A stretch of DNA of 64,000 nucleotides from Halobacterium hubeiense (GTDB taxonomy: Archaea; Halobacteriota; Halobacteria; Halobacteriales; Halobacteriaceae), in the NCBI RefSeq assembly GCF_001488575.1, contig NZ_LN831302.1:1674001-1738000 (forward strand). The letters run 5' to 3'. Each line of letters opens with the position of its first letter. The stretch's first letter is position 1. The position numbers were made by a program, and so were the translations under genes. A model generated the notes under the pieces. The model was not told where the DNA came from. It saw only the letters and a program-made list of their open reading frames with translations, and made no database searches. Below, piece by piece: positions 44,472-51,566 of the stretch.

Positions 44472-45193
44472 CCCTCTACGGCGTCGGCCTCGGCCCCGGG
44501 GAAGCCGACCTCGTGACCGTGCGCGGCAAGCGCGTCCTCGAATCGGCGGACGTGGTCTACTCGCCGGGGCGGCTCTCCCGGACGGTCGCGACCGAGCACG
44601 TCCCCGAGTCGCGCATCGGCGACCTCGACTTCCCGATGACCCGCGACCCGCAGGAACTCCGCGACGCGTGGCGGGACGCCGCCGGCGAAGTCGCGCCGGA
44701 GGCCCGGGACGGCGACGCGGCGTTCGTGACGCTCGGCGACCCGAACGTCTACTCGACGTTCGGCCACCTCCGCCGCACGCTCGACGCCTTCCACCCGGAC
44801 GTGGACGTGGAGGTCGTCCCGGGCGTCAGCGCCGTCACCGCGTTCGCCACCGCGCTCGGCGTCGAAATCGACGCGGGCGCGGGACTGGCGCTCCGCGAGG
44901 CCGCACAGGGGAACTCCCCCACAGGTCCGGACCGCATGGTCCTGTTCAAGGTCACGGACGCGCCCGCGACCCACGAGGGGCTCGTGGACGCCGGCTACGA
45001 CGTGACCTATGGCCGCCGGCTGTTCATGGAGCAGGGCGACGAGCGCGTGACAACGGACCCCACCGAAATCGCCGAGCGGGACTACTACACGCTCGCGTAC
45101 GCCGAGCGCGCCGACTTGCAGAAGGACCGCCCGACGGCCTTCGAGGACGCCCGCGACGCGGACGGCACAGGCGGGGTGGTCGGGGATGACTGA
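44468..45193 (+). CDS. cbiL: Cobalt-factor II C20-methyltransferase
   Basis: The 241-residue protein starts MTLYGVGLGPGEADLVTVRG and carries LGDPNVYSTFGHL (about 93) and the conserved VVPGVSAVTAFATALG, the AdoMet-binding signatures of the tetrapyrrole methylase family. It adds a methyl at C20 of cobalt-factor II. The GDPNVYSTF pattern is specific to the CbiL/CobI branch. Overlaps the next gene by 8 bases. Confidence 0.92.
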   Translation: MTLYGVGLGPGEADLVTVRGKRVLESADVVYSPGRLSRTVATEHVPESRIGDLDFPMTRDPQELRDAWRDAAGEVAPEARDGDAAFVTLGDPNVYSTFGHLRRTLDAFHPDVDVEVVPGVSAVTAFATALGVEIDAGAGLALREAAQGNSPTGPDRMVLFKVTDAPATHEGLVDAGYDVTYGRRLFMEQGDERVTTDPTEIAERDYYTLAYAERADLQKDRPTAFEDARDADGTGGVVGDD

Positions 45194-46055
45194 CGACCCG
45201 CAGGCCGCCATCGACGCCGCCAGCGAACGACGCGAGCGGGGCCGCGATTCCCGCGTCTACGAGCACACCGCCGGCGACGTGCAGGACGGCATCCCGTTCA
45301 TCGGTGCGGGGCCGGGCGACCCCGGCCTGCTCACGGTCACGGGGAAGGAACTCGTCGAGGACGCCGACCTCGTGGTCCACGCCGGCTCGCTCGTGAACAG
45401 CGAGCTTCTGGAGGCGTACTGCGCGGACGCCGAGACCGTCTCTTCCGTGGGGAAAGACCTCGAAGAACTGATTCCCCTGATGCGGGACGCCCACGAGGAC
45501 GGCCGGACGGTCGTCCGCCTGCACAGCGGCGACCCCGCAATCTACGGCGCCGCGCTGGAGCAGATGGACGCCCTCGAACAGGAAGGCGTCCCGACGTACA
45601 TCGTCCCCGGCGTCACGTCCGCGTTCGCGGCGGCGGCGACGCTGCGGACGCAACTCACGCTGAACGGGACGGCGAACCACGTCGCGTTCACGCGCCCGCA
45701 GGGCCGCACGCTCGACCCCGAGGACGACCACGTCTCGGAGTTCGTGGCGATGGGCGACGTGACGACCTGCATCTACCTCGGCACGCACGCCATCCCGGAC
45801 GTGATGGACCGCCTCCGCGACGACGGCCACGACCCCGACACCCCGGTCACCGTGGTCTACCACGCGTCGTGGCCGGACGAGGACGTCATCGAAGGCACCG
45901 TCGAAACCATCGGCGAGAAGGTCGAGGACGCCGGCTACCGCGCCTCCGCCCTCGTCGTCATCGGCGACGCGGGCGCCGGCGCGAACTACGACCGGTCGTA
46001 CCTCTACGGCGACTGGGCGAACCGCGGCGGCAGCGAGAGCGAGGCAGACGACTAA
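45186..46055 (+). CDS. cbiF: Cobalt-precorrin-4 C11-methyltransferase
   Basis: The 289-residue enzyme has an acidic 35-residue N-terminal extension, then FIGAGPGDPGLLTVTGKEL, HAGSLVNSELL, RLHSGDPAIYGAALEQMDAL and PGVTSAFAAAATLRTQLTLN, all CbiF/CobM hallmarks. It methylates C11. The C-terminal tail is acidic and Ser-rich. It follows cbiL with an 8-base overlap; a two-base gap precedes cbiG. Confidence 0.95.
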   Translation: MTDDPQAAIDAASERRERGRDSRVYEHTAGDVQDGIPFIGAGPGDPGLLTVTGKELVEDADLVVHAGSLVNSELLEAYCADAETVSSVGKDLEELIPLMRDAHEDGRTVVRLHSGDPAIYGAALEQMDALEQEGVPTYIVPGVTSAFAAAATLRTQLTLNGTANHVAFTRPQGRTLDPEDDHVSEFVAMGDVTTCIYLGTHAIPDVMDRLRDDGHDPDTPVTVVYHASWPDEDVIEGTVETIGEKVEDAGYRASALVVIGDAGAGANYDRSYLYGDWANRGGSESEADD

Positions 46056-46057
46056 TC

Positions 46058-47032
46058 ATGAGCACCGACAGCAACGACACTGACGACTCCGGAGCGCACT
46101 GTTCGACGCCGGACTCCGACGGGGAGGTCGCCGAAGACATCGCCATCGTGGCGTTCGAGCGGAAGATGAGTACGGCGGAAGACATCGTGGCGGGCATCGG
46201 CGACCGCTACGACTCCATCGAGATTCTGGAGTACCACGGCGACGTGTTCGCCGAGCACTGGGGCGAGTACGACTGCTTCGTCGGCCTGATGGCCTCCGGC
46301 ATCGCGATGCGGAAGACCGCCGGCCTGCTCGACGACAAGTGGGACGACCCCGCGGTCGTCGTCGTGGACGAGGAGCTAACGTGGGCGATTCCGCTCACGG
46401 GCGGCCACCACGGCGCCAATCAGGTCGCGGACGACCTCGCGTCGATGGGCGCCGTTCCGGCGATGACCACGGCCAGCGAAGCCGCGGGCAAGCAGGGCGT
46501 CGAGGAGCGCGCGAAAGCCCTTGACGCGCACGTCGTGAACGGCGACTCCACGGTCGCGACGAACCTCGCGGTGCTCGACGAGAACCTCGGTCCGGTCGCG
46601 CGCCTCGACGGCCCTGCGGCCGTGCTCGCCGACGACGACGTCACCGTCCTCAAGCGCAACAAATCGGACGGCGTCGTCCTCGGCACGGGCAGCGTCTCCG
46701 GCGCGAAGAAAGAGCAGTTCCTCGACGCGTGGGCGGCCAGCCTCGAAGCCACGGACTACGACCTCGACGACGTGGAGTTCGTCGCCACGGGGACGCGAAA
46801 GGAAGAGGAGGACGGCCTGCTCGCCGCCGCTGAGGAACTCGACTTGGGCGTCGTCTCATTCGAGAAGGAGACGTTGGAGGACCACGAGGGCCCGACGCCC
46901 TCCCGGTCGAAGGAACTCATCGGCTGGCCGGGCATCGCGGAGGCGTCCGCGATTGCGGGCGGCCGCGACCACGAACTCCTCGTCGAGAAGGAGCGCTACG
47001 ACGAGGCGGTAACGGTGGCGGTGGGACGATGA
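46058..47032 (+). CDS. cbiG: Cobalt-precorrin-5A hydrolase
   Basis: The 324-residue protein shows the CbiG N-domain ([41 protein letters not shown], split) and the C-domain ([21 protein letters not shown]). CbiG opens the delta-lactone of cobalt-precorrin-5A and releases acetaldehyde, a step of the oxygen-independent route. The presence of cbiG argues for this route in the organism despite its aerobic life. The N-terminal 25 residues are acidic and Ser-rich. Overlaps cbiH by 4 bases. Confidence 0.94.
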   Translation: MSTDSNDTDDSGAHCSTPDSDGEVAEDIAIVAFERKMSTAEDIVAGIGDRYDSIEILEYHGDVFAEHWGEYDCFVGLMASGIAMRKTAGLLDDKWDDPAVVVVDEELTWAIPLTGGHHGANQVADDLASMGAVPAMTTASEAAGKQGVEERAKALDAHVVNGDSTVATNLAVLDENLGPVARLDGPAAVLADDDVTVLKRNKSDGVVLGTGSVSGAKKEQFLDAWAASLEATDYDLDDVEFVATGTRKEEEDGLLAAAEELDLGVVSFEKETLEDHEGPTPSRSKELIGWPGIAEASAIAGGRDHELLVEKERYDEAVTVAVGR

Positions 47033-47997
47033 GCAGCGAGGCCGAACGGAGTGAGGCCTCGGAAAGTGCGAGTAGCGAGGGACCGCGTCCCTCGGACCAT
47101 TCGAGCGGGCAGAGCCCGCGAGAAGACGGTGCAACCGCGAGCGAAGACACGTCCACCGACAGCGACGCCGCCACCGCCCCCGACACCAGCGAGTACGGCA
47201 CGCTCTACGTCGTCGGCATCGGCCCGGGCCTCCCGGGCGGGATGACCCAGCGCGCGAAGGACGTGGTCCGAACCGCGGACTGCGTGGTCGCGTCGAACCT
47301 CTACCAGGAGTTCCTGCGGCGGGACGGCACGCTCCCGCCCGAAGATTCGGGCGAGCGCCCCGAGCAGGAGGTCGTGCGCTCGACGATGGGCCGGCAGGTC
47401 GAACTCGCGCGCGAGGCGTTCGAGCGCGTCCGCGACGGCGAGGACGTCGCGCACGTCTCCGGCGGCGACCCGAACGTCTACGGGAAGTCCGATCTGGTCT
47501 ACCTGATGGCCGAGGAGGACGAGGCGTACGACGTCCCCATCGAAATCGTGCCGGGCGTGACGGCGGCGCTGGGCGGCGCGGCGAACCTCGGCGCGCCGCT
47601 GTCGAACGACTTCTGCACCATCTCGCTGTCGGAGAAGTGGCGCGGCTGGGACGAGATCGAGGAGAAGCTCCGCGCGGCCGCCATCAGCGGGTTCGTCGTC
47701 GTCCTCTACAACTGCTGGCGCGACTACGAGCGCGCCGTCCAGGTGCTCCGCGAGGAGCGCGCGGACGACGTGCCCGTCGCCATCATCAACGACGCCGGCC
47801 GCGGCGACGCTGGCCGGAACACCGACGGCGAGACGCACACCGTGACGATGCTCGGCGAGGTCGCCGACCACGACGAGAAGGTCGGCGGCATGGGCACCTC
47901 GATTCTCGTCGGGAACCACGAGACGGAGGTATGGGAAAACGACCACCGCGAACACCTCGTCACCCCGCGCGGCGGGCGTGACGTCGAGGACTTCTGA
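47029..47997 (+). CDS. cbiH: Cobalt-precorrin-3 C17-methyltransferase, copy 1
   Basis: The 322-residue enzyme has the core GTLYVVGIGPGLPGGMTQRA from about residue 60, HVSGGDPNVYGKSDLVYLM, PGVTAALGGAANLGAPLSNDF, and FVVVLYNCWRDYERAVQVL. It methylates C17 and contracts the ring. The first about 58 residues ([20 protein letters not shown] and on) are low complexity and encoded by three perfect hairpins in the DNA. This extension is absent from other methylases and likely arose by palindromic insertion. Confidence 0.9.
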   Translation: MSSEAERSEASESASSEGPRPSDHSSGQSPREDGATASEDTSTDSDAATAPDTSEYGTLYVVGIGPGLPGGMTQRAKDVVRTADCVVASNLYQEFLRRDGTLPPEDSGERPEQEVVRSTMGRQVELAREAFERVRDGEDVAHVSGGDPNVYGKSDLVYLMAEEDEAYDVPIEIVPGVTAALGGAANLGAPLSNDFCTISLSEKWRGWDEIEEKLRAAAISGFVVVLYNCWRDYERAVQVLREERADDVPVAIINDAGRGDAGRNTDGETHTVTMLGEVADHDEKVGGMGTSILVGNHETEVWENDHREHLVTPRGGRDVEDF

Positions 47998-49028
47998 TGA
48001 GCACTGACGACACCACCACCGAGACGGACGAATCGACCAGCAAGTGTGGCGCAGCAAGCACGACCGAGACGACCAGCGAGTCGAAGTGCGGCGCGTCGGC
48101 GTCCACGTCGACAGAGAGCGCGGAGCCGGCAGACTCGTCCAGCGAGTCCAAGTGCGGCGCGAGCAGTTCCGACTCGTCATCGTCCGGTTCGTCGTGCGGC
48201 GCCTCGTCGTCGACCGAGGAGAAGGTCGGCTCGACCGTCGAGGACTTCGACGCCGACCCCGGGAAGCTCACCGCCGTCGGGCTCGGCCCGGGCCAGCCCG
48301 AGGGGATGACCGACCGCGCGAAGGGCGCGCTGGCGGACGCCGAGCACATCGTCGGGTACACGACGTACATCGACCTCATCCCGGACGACATCACCGACGA
48401 CGCCGAGGACATCTACGACACGCCGATGTGCGGGGAAGTCTCCCGCACGGAGGAGGCCATCGACCGCGCGCTCGCGGGCAACGACGTCGCCATCGTCGGC
48501 AGCGGCGACCCGAACGTCTACGCGCTGGCGGGGCTCGCGCTCGAAATCGTGGAGTCGAAGGGCGCGACAGCCTCCGCGCTGGACTTCGAGGTCGTGCCGG
48601 GCGTTCCCGCGGCGCAGTCCTGTGGCGCGCGGCTCGGCGCACCGCTCGTGAACGACTCCGTGAGCGTCTCTCTGTCCGACCACCTCACGCCGATGCCGGA
48701 AATCGAGTCGCGGCTGCACGCGGTCGCCGGCGAAGGGTTCACCATCTCCATCTACAACCCGTGGAGCCGCAAGCGCCGCGAGAACTTCCAGAAGGCCTGC
48801 GAGATTCTGCTCGCACACCGCGACGCGAACACGCCCGTCGGCATCGTCCACGGTGCGGGCCGCGAGGACGAGGAAGTCGAGATCACGACGCTCGGCGAGC
48901 TGGAGTCGTACGGCGAGAGCGACCTCGTGGACATGACCACGACCGTCGTCGTCGGCAACGAGGACACGTACGTCTTCGACGACCGGATGGTCACGCCGCG
49001 GGGCTACGAGACGAAGTACGACTACTGA
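47997..49028 (+). CDS. cbiH: Second CbiH/CobJ-like methyltransferase with SKCGA-repeat N-terminus
   Basis: The 343-residue protein has the tetrapyrrole methylase core from about residue 88 (LTAVGLGPGQPEGMTDRAKG, VGSGDPNVYALAGLALEI, VPGVPAAQSCGARLGAPLVN, FTISIYNPWSRKRRENF). The N-terminus is Ser/Thr/Glu-rich with four spaced cysteines in SKCGAAS, SKCGASA, SKCGASS and SSCGASS. Such cysteine-repeat tails may bind metal. Both CbiH copies keep the core motifs, so one may do a different methylation or a CbiD/CbiJ-related step. Confidence 0.85.
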   Translation: MSTDDTTTETDESTSKCGAASTTETTSESKCGASASTSTESAEPADSSSESKCGASSSDSSSSGSSCGASSSTEEKVGSTVEDFDADPGKLTAVGLGPGQPEGMTDRAKGALADAEHIVGYTTYIDLIPDDITDDAEDIYDTPMCGEVSRTEEAIDRALAGNDVAIVGSGDPNVYALAGLALEIVESKGATASALDFEVVPGVPAAQSCGARLGAPLVNDSVSVSLSDHLTPMPEIESRLHAVAGEGFTISIYNPWSRKRRENFQKACEILLAHRDANTPVGIVHGAGREDEEVEITTLGELESYGESDLVDMTTTVVVGNEDTYVFDDRMVTPRGYETKYDY

Positions 49029-49273
49029 TGTACCGCGTCACTATCGACCGCGAGGCCTGCGACGGCGTGTTCGCGTGCCTGACGCGGGACCCGCGGTTCG
49101 TCGAGGACGACGACGGCCTCGCCACGTTCGACGCGGACGGCGGAAACGTCGAGCGGACTGACGAGACCGTCGTGGGAACGTTCGAGGACGAGCGCGTCGC
49201 GGACGCGGAGGACGCCGCGGCGGCGTGCCCGTTCGACGCCATCACCGTCGAAGCGGTGGAGGGAGAGCCGTGA
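49028..49273 (+). CDS. Single-cluster ferredoxin
   Basis: The 81-residue protein has cysteines in EACDGVFACLTRDP (C-x5-C) and AAAACPFDAI. The three-Cys pattern is that of a [3Fe-4S] ferredoxin. It probably gives electrons for reduction steps in corrin synthesis, such as reduction of cobalt or of the ring. The start overlaps the preceding TGA (TGATG), and its stop overlaps the next GTG. Acidic sequence between the clusters is typical of haloarchaea. Confidence 0.85.
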   Translation: MYRVTIDREACDGVFACLTRDPRFVEDDDGLATFDADGGNVERTDETVVGTFEDERVADAEDAAAACPFDAITVEAVEGEP

Positions 49274-49968
49274 GCGCCGACGGCACCGGCGTGGACCCGC
49301 CGGACTCCGCGCTCGCCGCGTACCCCGAGACGGCGTACTTCTGGGGACACGTCGCCGGCGCGGGCGAACTCAGCGAGTCCTGCGTGACCGTGGAGACGAG
49401 CGACGAGGCCGCCGCCGACAAGCTCGCGGCAATCGCGGGCGGTGAGCGCACCGGCCACCGCGTCGAGGAGCGCGAGTACGCCCACGACACGTCGGTGACA
49501 CGCCGCGAGGACGAGTACACGGTGCAGGTGTTCGGCGGGCTCGCGGAGCGCGCGGCGGCCGCGTTCGGCCTCCCTATCGCGGGCGACGCCGGCGGCTACC
49601 GGTTGGACGCACTCGCCGCCCACGACCGCCAGCTCCTCCGCGGAATCGTCGAAGCCTGTGGAACGGTCTGCTTCAAGTCCTCGTCGGGCACCGTGGGGCT
49701 CTCCGTCGTCCACGAGGACCGCGCGCTCCTCGAAACGGTGCAGACGCTCCTCGACGACGCGCCAGTGGACGCGCCGTACGGCGACCCCTCTGAGGCGTCC
49801 TCGGGCTACTACTTCAGCGTGGAGGACGACGCTGTCCCCGAACTCGGCGCGTGGCTCTACGAGGATAGTGGCAAGTCGGGGCTGTTCGCGCCGTCGCGGC
49901 GCCGGAAGCTCCGGCGGAGCCTCGAACAGGCCGACGACGTCACCGCCTCGCTGGAGGTCGAACCGTGA
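49270..49968 (+). CDS. Degenerate LAGLIDADG-like protein in the cobalamin operon
   Basis: The 232-residue product starts with GTG. Two internal repeats look like the LAGLIDADG homing-endonuclease fold: YFWGHVAGAGELSESCVTVE (about 15-35) and LLRGIVEACGTVCFKSSSGT (about 130-150), each followed by strands and helices (TSDEAAADKLAAI; EDRALLETVQTLLDD). The catalytic Asp of each motif is replaced (GAGE, EACG), so it should not cut DNA. Haloarchaea keep a gene of this kind in the same operon. Role unknown; it could be structural, DNA-binding or WhiA-like regulation. Confidence 0.7.
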   Translation: MSADGTGVDPPDSALAAYPETAYFWGHVAGAGELSESCVTVETSDEAAADKLAAIAGGERTGHRVEEREYAHDTSVTRREDEYTVQVFGGLAERAAAAFGLPIAGDAGGYRLDALAAHDRQLLRGIVEACGTVCFKSSSGTVGLSVVHEDRALLETVQTLLDDAPVDAPYGDPSEASSGYYFSVEDDAVPELGAWLYEDSGKSGLFAPSRRRKLRRSLEQADDVTASLEVEP

Positions 49969-51188
49969 GCCGCACCGACGAGCCCGCGGCGAGCCTGAAC
50001 GACGAGGCCGTGCTGCTGGTCGGTCACGGCTCGCGCCGCGAGGAGTCCAACGAGCAGGTGCGCACGCTCGCCGCGGACCTCGAAGCGCGGCTAGGCGTGC
50101 CGGTGGATGCGGGCTTCCTCGAACTCGCGGAGCCGTCGATAGAAGCCGCCATCGACGCGCTCGCGCCCGCCGTCTCCAGCATCTCCGTCGTCCACCTGTC
50201 GCTGTTCGCCGCCAGCCACGTCAAGAACGACGTGCCAGCGGCGCTCCGGCAGGCGCGCGCGGAGCACCCCGACGTGAGCTTCGACAACGGCTCGCACCTC
50301 GGCGTCCACCCCGCCATCGTGGACCTGCTTGACGACCACGCCGCCAGCGTGGAAGCCGACCTCGGCGTGGACCGCGAGGACGACGACGTGGCCGTGGTGC
50401 TGTGCGCCCGGGGGTCCAGCGACCCGGACGCGAACGCCGACGTCCACAAGCTCGCGCGCCTGCTCTACGAGGGACGGGAGTTCTCCCGGGTGGACGCGAC
50501 GTTCATCGGCGTCACGGAACCGACGCTGGACGAGACGCTCCACGACGTCGCCAAACACCGCCCGGACGCCGTCGTCGTCGTGCCGTACATGCTCGGCGAC
50601 GGCGTGCTCACGGGCCGCATCCGGGACGGCGCCGCGGAGTTCGACGACGAGTACCCGTACGTGGACGCCGCCTGCGGCGACCCGCTGGGCACGGACCCGC
50701 GACTGCTGGACGTGCTCGGTGACCGCTGGCAGGAAGCCCGCACGGGCAGCGTCGAGATGTCCTGCGACACCTGCAAGTACAAGGTGGAGTTGGACGGCTA
50801 CGAGGAGGACGTCGGCGGCGCGAAAGCGATGCTGCGCGCGCTCGACCACCGCGAAGCCCACGCCGACCGCGAGAACGTCGCCGACGACCCCCACGCCCAC
50901 GACGCGCCCGACAAGCACGTCGCCGTCTGCACGAACCAGACGTGCGCCGCGGACGGCGCGCCCGCCGTCCTCGAACGCCTCCGGCAGGCCGCCCGCGACA
51001 CCGACGACGGGAACGTGCGCGTCACGCGCTCGTCCTGCCTCGGCCAGTGCGGCGACGGCCCGAACGTCGCCGTCTACCCGGAGGGCGTCTGGTACCAGCG
51101 CGTCGAACCCGACGACGCCGACCGCATCGTCGCCTCGCACCTCGACAGCGAGCGCATCGTCTCCGACCTCGACTCCCAACTGCTATGA
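49965..51188 (+). CDS. cbiX: Sirohydrochlorin cobaltochelatase fused to a thioredoxin-like ferredoxin domain
   Basis: The 407-residue protein has two CbiX halves (LVGHGSRREESNEQVRTLAA near 17-36 with the metal-binding His; VVLCARGSSDPDANADVHKL near 145), then a Cys pair (CDTCKYKVELDGYE, about 266) and a C-terminal [2Fe-2S] domain with AVCTNQTCAADG and SSCLGQCGDGPNVAVYPEG. CbiX inserts cobalt in sirohydrochlorin, the early-insertion route. The redox domain may supply electrons or sense oxygen. It begins with GTG inside the previous stop. Confidence 0.93.
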   Translation: MSRTDEPAASLNDEAVLLVGHGSRREESNEQVRTLAADLEARLGVPVDAGFLELAEPSIEAAIDALAPAVSSISVVHLSLFAASHVKNDVPAALRQARAEHPDVSFDNGSHLGVHPAIVDLLDDHAASVEADLGVDREDDDVAVVLCARGSSDPDANADVHKLARLLYEGREFSRVDATFIGVTEPTLDETLHDVAKHRPDAVVVVPYMLGDGVLTGRIRDGAAEFDDEYPYVDAACGDPLGTDPRLLDVLGDRWQEARTGSVEMSCDTCKYKVELDGYEEDVGGAKAMLRALDHREAHADRENVADDPHAHDAPDKHVAVCTNQTCAADGAPAVLERLRQAARDTDDGNVRVTRSSCLGQCGDGPNVAVYPEGVWYQRVEPDDADRIVASHLDSERIVSDLDSQLL

Positions 51189-51556
51189 CCTGCCACGAAC
51201 TCGAAGCCCTGCGACTCGGCCTGATGAACGTCCTCGGCACCGACGACCGGAGCGCCCGCGAGCACGCCGAGAAGGAACTGGAAGGCGAACTGGACGGCCC
51301 CATCGAGGGGCTGGCGAACGCCGACTCGCTGTCGGAACTCCAGCGGCACCTCGACGCCGCGCTCGTCGACCTCGAAGAGGAGGTCGCCGCGACCGACGAG
51401 AGCGACCCCGCGTACGACTACCTCCGCGGCCGCCTCGTCGCGGTGCGGGACGCCGAGCGCTCGCTGGCGCGCGTCGCCGACCACGGCGACTCGCTGCTGG
51501 CGGACCTCGGAGAGACCCACCACTCGCTGCACGACGCGTTCCCCGCCGACGAGTAA
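51185..51556 (+). CDS. DUF3209 protein
   Basis: The 123-residue acidic, fully helical protein (MTCHELEALRLGLMNVLGTD; AREHAEKELEGEL; LADLGETHHSLHDAFPADE) matches DUF3209, a family seen beside cobalamin genes in haloarchaea and cyanobacteria. The His-rich ETHHSLHD end may bind cobalt. It is the last gene of the operon and overlaps CbiX by 4 bases. Suggested role: cobalt delivery or chelatase partner (inference). Confidence 0.8.
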   Translation: MTCHELEALRLGLMNVLGTDDRSAREHAEKELEGELDGPIEGLANADSLSELQRHLDAALVDLEEEVAATDESDPAYDYLRGRLVAVRDAERSLARVADHGDSLLADLGETHHSLHDAFPADE

Positions 51557-51566
51557 CTGTTCTCTC

